A DNA stretch of 6,466 nt, taken from positions 1-6,466 of the forward strand of contig QIHH01000157.1 of NCBI GenBank assembly GCA_003230195.1, given 5' to 3'. The notes under the pieces were generated by a model. The model saw nothing but the letters and a program-made list of their open reading frames with translations. It was not told where the DNA came from and made no database searches. Source of the DNA: Gammaproteobacteria bacterium. Lineage in GTDB: Bacteria > Pseudomonadota > Gammaproteobacteria > SZUA-140. Below, piece after piece: positions 4,955 to 6,466 of this stretch. The number at the start of each line of letters is the position of its first letter. Positions within the stretch are counted from its first letter, which is position 1. The translations under genes were made by a program, and so were the position numbers.

Positions 4955-5932
4955 TTAGTCTGCTCTTTTTTCCGTTGAAAATGCACTGCTTTGATTCATC
5001 GCACTGACAATCGCCACCGCCTCAGCCACACTAGAACCCGCTTCACTCGATTTACCATCCATCAGTACCACCGTGGACTCTTTCGCGATCGCCTCTTTTG
5101 CCGCAATCGCCAGCGTCGCAAGGTCAAGCTGCACAGCCTTCTGTCCCGGTGAACTATCGGCAGCCTCACCAATCACATGCAGTGCACTCGCCTTCGCCGC
5201 AGCCACTAGTTCAATCGCCTTAGCCTCACCCTCTGCATTCAGGATCTGCTCCATGCGATCCGCCTCCGCCGTCAGCACCTTGGCCTGTTTTTCACCCTCA
5301 GCGACATTAATCGCAGACTGGCGCTCACCTTCAGATTCCAGAATGGTGGCACGTTTATCACGTTCAGCCTTCATCTGGCGTTCCATCGCCTCCAGCACAC
5401 TGCGAGGTGGTTCGATATCCTTAATCTCATAACGCAGCACCTGCACCCCCCATGGCCCAGCCGCCTCGTTAATCGCATTCACAATCGCGATATTCAGTAA
5501 ATCCCGCTCTTCAAAGGTTTTATCAAGTGCCATTTTACCAATCTCGGAACGCATCGTGGTTTGTGCCAGTTGCGTCACCGCAAAGCTATAAACCTCAACA
5601 CCATAACTTGCCTTATAGGGGTCCAGTACTTTGAGGTACAAAACACCATCCACCGTCAGGCCAATATTATCTTTGGTGATCGCCGCCTGACTCGGCACAT
5701 CAATCGCTTGCTCCTTCAGTGAACGCACATACGCAATTTTATCGATAAATGGAATGATAAAATTCAGCCCGGCAATCAACGTTGCATTGTATTTACCAAA
5801 ACGCTCAACTACAAAGGCGCTGTTTTGCGGCACAAATTTGATTGATGTTTTGAGTAGCACGATAATCACAATCGCTAATCCCATCCAGAAGCTAAACAAC
5901 AACCCCATTCCCTGCTCCGAAAATTGCTCCAT
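4955..5932 (-). CDS. qmcA: SPFH/Band 7 (stomatin-like, QmcA-type) membrane protein
   Basis: The 325-residue product belongs to the stomatin/paraslipin group of SPFH proteins; E. coli QmcA (305 residues) is the nearest named relative. An N-terminal transmembrane segment (about residues 10-27) is followed by the SPFH domain (about 32-200). Diagnostic stretches are VPQNSAFVVERFGKYNATLIAGLNFIIPF (about 34-62), SLKEQAIDVPSQAAITKDNI, VDGVLYLKVLDPYKASYGV, LAQTTMRSEIGKMALDKTFEERD and VQVLRYEIKDIEPPRSVLEAMERQM. An Ala/Glu/Lys-rich coiled coil with repeated AEGE/AEAD units follows (about 187-250). Such proteins form large membrane-anchored oligomeric cages and partner with FtsH-type proteases or NfeD proteins. 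An AAGGAGT site 5-6 bases before the ATG fixes the start. It is the first gene of a two-gene operon with nfeD. Confidence 0.93.
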   Translation of the reverse strand: MEQFSEQGMGLLFSFWMGLAIVIIVLLKTSIKFVPQNSAFVVERFGKYNATLIAGLNFIIPFIDKIAYVRSLKEQAIDVPSQAAITKDNIGLTVDGVLYLKVLDPYKASYGVEVYSFAVTQLAQTTMRSEIGKMALDKTFEERDLLNIAIVNAINEAAGPWGVQVLRYEIKDIEPPRSVLEAMERQMKAERDKRATILESEGERQSAINVAEGEKQAKVLTAEADRMEQILNAEGEAKAIELVAAAKASALHVIGEAADSSPGQKAVQLDLATLAIAAKEAIAKESTVVLMDGKSSEAGSSVAEAVAIVSAMNQSSAFSTEKRAD

Positions 5933-5937
5933 TTAGT

Positions 5938-5944
5938 ACTCCTT
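5938..5944 (-). promoter_or_regulatory. Ribosome binding site of qmcA
   Basis: AAGGAGT on the minus strand, 5 bases before the ATG at 5930-5932. It is a near-ideal Shine-Dalgarno sequence, the strongest in the window, and supports this start. Confidence 0.8.
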
Positions 5945-5961
5945 AAACCTGCAAACTGCTG

Positions 5962-5975
5962 ATTGAAAATTCAAT
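5962..5975. repeat. Perfect 6-bp inverted repeat in the qmcA leader
   Basis: ATTGAA, spacer AA, TTCAAT. It abuts the candidate -10 element (5974-5979) and lies where a repressor could bind, but no operator family is recognised. An AT-rich chance palindrome is possible. Confidence 0.3.
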
Positions 5976-6001
5976 AATACGAATACTCGCCCAAATAACC
6001 A
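5974..6001 (-). promoter_or_regulatory. Possible sigma-70 promoter of qmcA-nfeD
   Basis: On the minus strand TATTAT (5974-5979) matches the -10 consensus at 5 of 6 positions. Sixteen bases upstream is TGGTTA (5996-6001), only a 3-of-6 match to the -35. The position, about 40-70 bases before the ATG, is sensible for the operon, but the -35 is poor. Confidence 0.3.
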
Positions 6002-6016
6002 CTCACTACAACTACT

Positions 6017-6040
6017 AAAAAAATTATATGCTCAGATAAT
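6017..6040 (-). terminator. Possible weak terminator after the helicase gene
   Basis: Starting 7 bases past the helicase stop codon the minus strand has ATTAT, an 8-base loop, ATAAT, then a run of seven Ts. The T-run is good but the stem is short and all A-T, so termination may be inefficient, and some readthrough into qmcA-nfeD is possible. Confidence 0.35.
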
Positions 6041-6047
6041 AAGGGGC

Positions 6048-6466
6048 TTATTCAGACCCACGTTTCGAAGCCTTCCGAGACTTAGGCGCAGCACTACCAC
6101 GTCCTCTTCTCGCTGCAGGTTTAGATGATGGTTTACCATCACGTCTACCCGCTGCCTTTTTCTTACCCGATTTGCCACGCCCAGCGACTGAACCAGAAGC
6201 AGGTTTCGTTGATGAATAATTTCTTGGTTTTTTAGGCTTCTTTGGTTTTTTAACCCCACCCGCACGAGGTGCTGTAATCGCAACCGTCTGCTTTGGCACA
6301 AAACCCACCTCCAGCTCACGGCTAATGCGCTGCTGAATCACAGTCTCGATTGCGGTTAGTTGTTTGACATCATCCGCTGTCACCAGTGAAATCGCCTCAC
6401 CTTGTAAACCAGCGCGTCCGGTACGACCAATGCGGTGTACGTAATCAGTGGCGACTTTAGGTAGAT
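6048..6466 (-). CDS. rhlE: RhlE-like DEAD-box RNA helicase, C-terminal part (cut by window edge)
   Basis: Only the last 138 codons are present; the gene continues beyond base 6466. The fragment opens with LPKVATDYVHRIGRTGRAG, which contains helicase motif VI of DEAD-box proteins (HRIGRTGR, with its arginine finger). It is followed by GEAISLVTADDVKQLTAIETVIQQRISRELEVGFVP, the end of the second RecA-like domain in the RhlE style. The last ~80 residues are a Lys/Arg/Gly/Ser/Pro-rich disordered tail (PKKPKKPK, RRGRGSAAPKSRKASKRGSE), typical of RhlE-type RNA-binding extensions involved in ribosome assembly or mRNA turnover. A GTG at 6381-6383 is an internal valine codon and not the start. The DEAD-box family is certain; the RhlE subgroup is likely from the post-motif-VI sequence and tail, but other subgroups cannot be excluded without the N-terminus. 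Confidence 0.88.
   Translation of the reverse strand, partial: LPKVATDYVHRIGRTGRAGLQGEAISLVTADDVKQLTAIETVIQQRISRELEVGFVPKQTVAITAPRAGGVKKPKKPKKPRNYSSTKPASGSVAGRGKSGKKKAAGRRDGKPSSKPAARRGRGSAAPKSRKASKRGSE

Noticed and set aside
5073..5432. A 119-codon open frame on the plus strand antisense to qmcA
   Set aside because: It is a shadow of the Ala/Glu-rich coiled-coil region; the Ala/Ser-rich product reflects that codon pattern and shows no family motif.
6032..6319. A 95-codon minus-strand frame overlapping the helicase tail
   Set aside because: It is the alternative reading frame of the Lys/Arg-rich helicase C-terminus, whose real frame continues upstream into motif VI.

Overview
The window suggests a motile gammaproteobacterium of moderate, somewhat AT-leaning composition. 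The evidence is the canonical fliLMNOPQR order, a -24/-12 (sigma-54 type) promoter in front of fliL as in polar flagellates such as Vibrio and Pseudomonas, a QmcA/NfeD pair and an RhlE-like helicase. I cannot name a genus from the sequence. Every protein-coding gene lies on the minus strand, so the genes read from right to left.

Right end (about 5940-6466): the C-terminal part of an RhlE-type DEAD-box RNA helicase, cut by the window edge, followed by a possible terminator and a short promoter/leader region. Next (4469-5932) is a two-gene membrane operon of an SPFH/stomatin-like protein (QmcA type) and its NfeD-family partner, separated by 3 bases.

Middle (3838-4468): about 630 bases with no credible gene but many inverted repeats. 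These include a 165-bp element with 23-bp near-perfect arms and an ordered nested structure (4103-4267), a separate 10-bp-arm hairpin (4017-4073), several short hairpins after nfeD, and a terminator-like hairpin with a T7 run pointing opposite to all genes. A -35/-10-like pair on the plus strand at the other side of this region makes an unannotated plus-strand RNA possible. The fliL promoter is at its left end.

Left half (1-3837): fliL, fliM, fliN, fliO, fliP, fliQ and the first third of fliR, tightly spaced or overlapping and evidently co-transcribed. They encode the basal-body/stator-associated FliL, the switch/C-ring proteins FliM and FliN, and the export-gate proteins FliO (assembly factor), FliP, FliQ and FliR. 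fliK, which commonly precedes fliL in related gammaproteobacteria, is not upstream here.

The genes themselves are ordinary. The part most worth a second look is the repeat-rich intergenic region, which I describe as a candidate MITE-like element and/or structured RNA and not as a proven new system.
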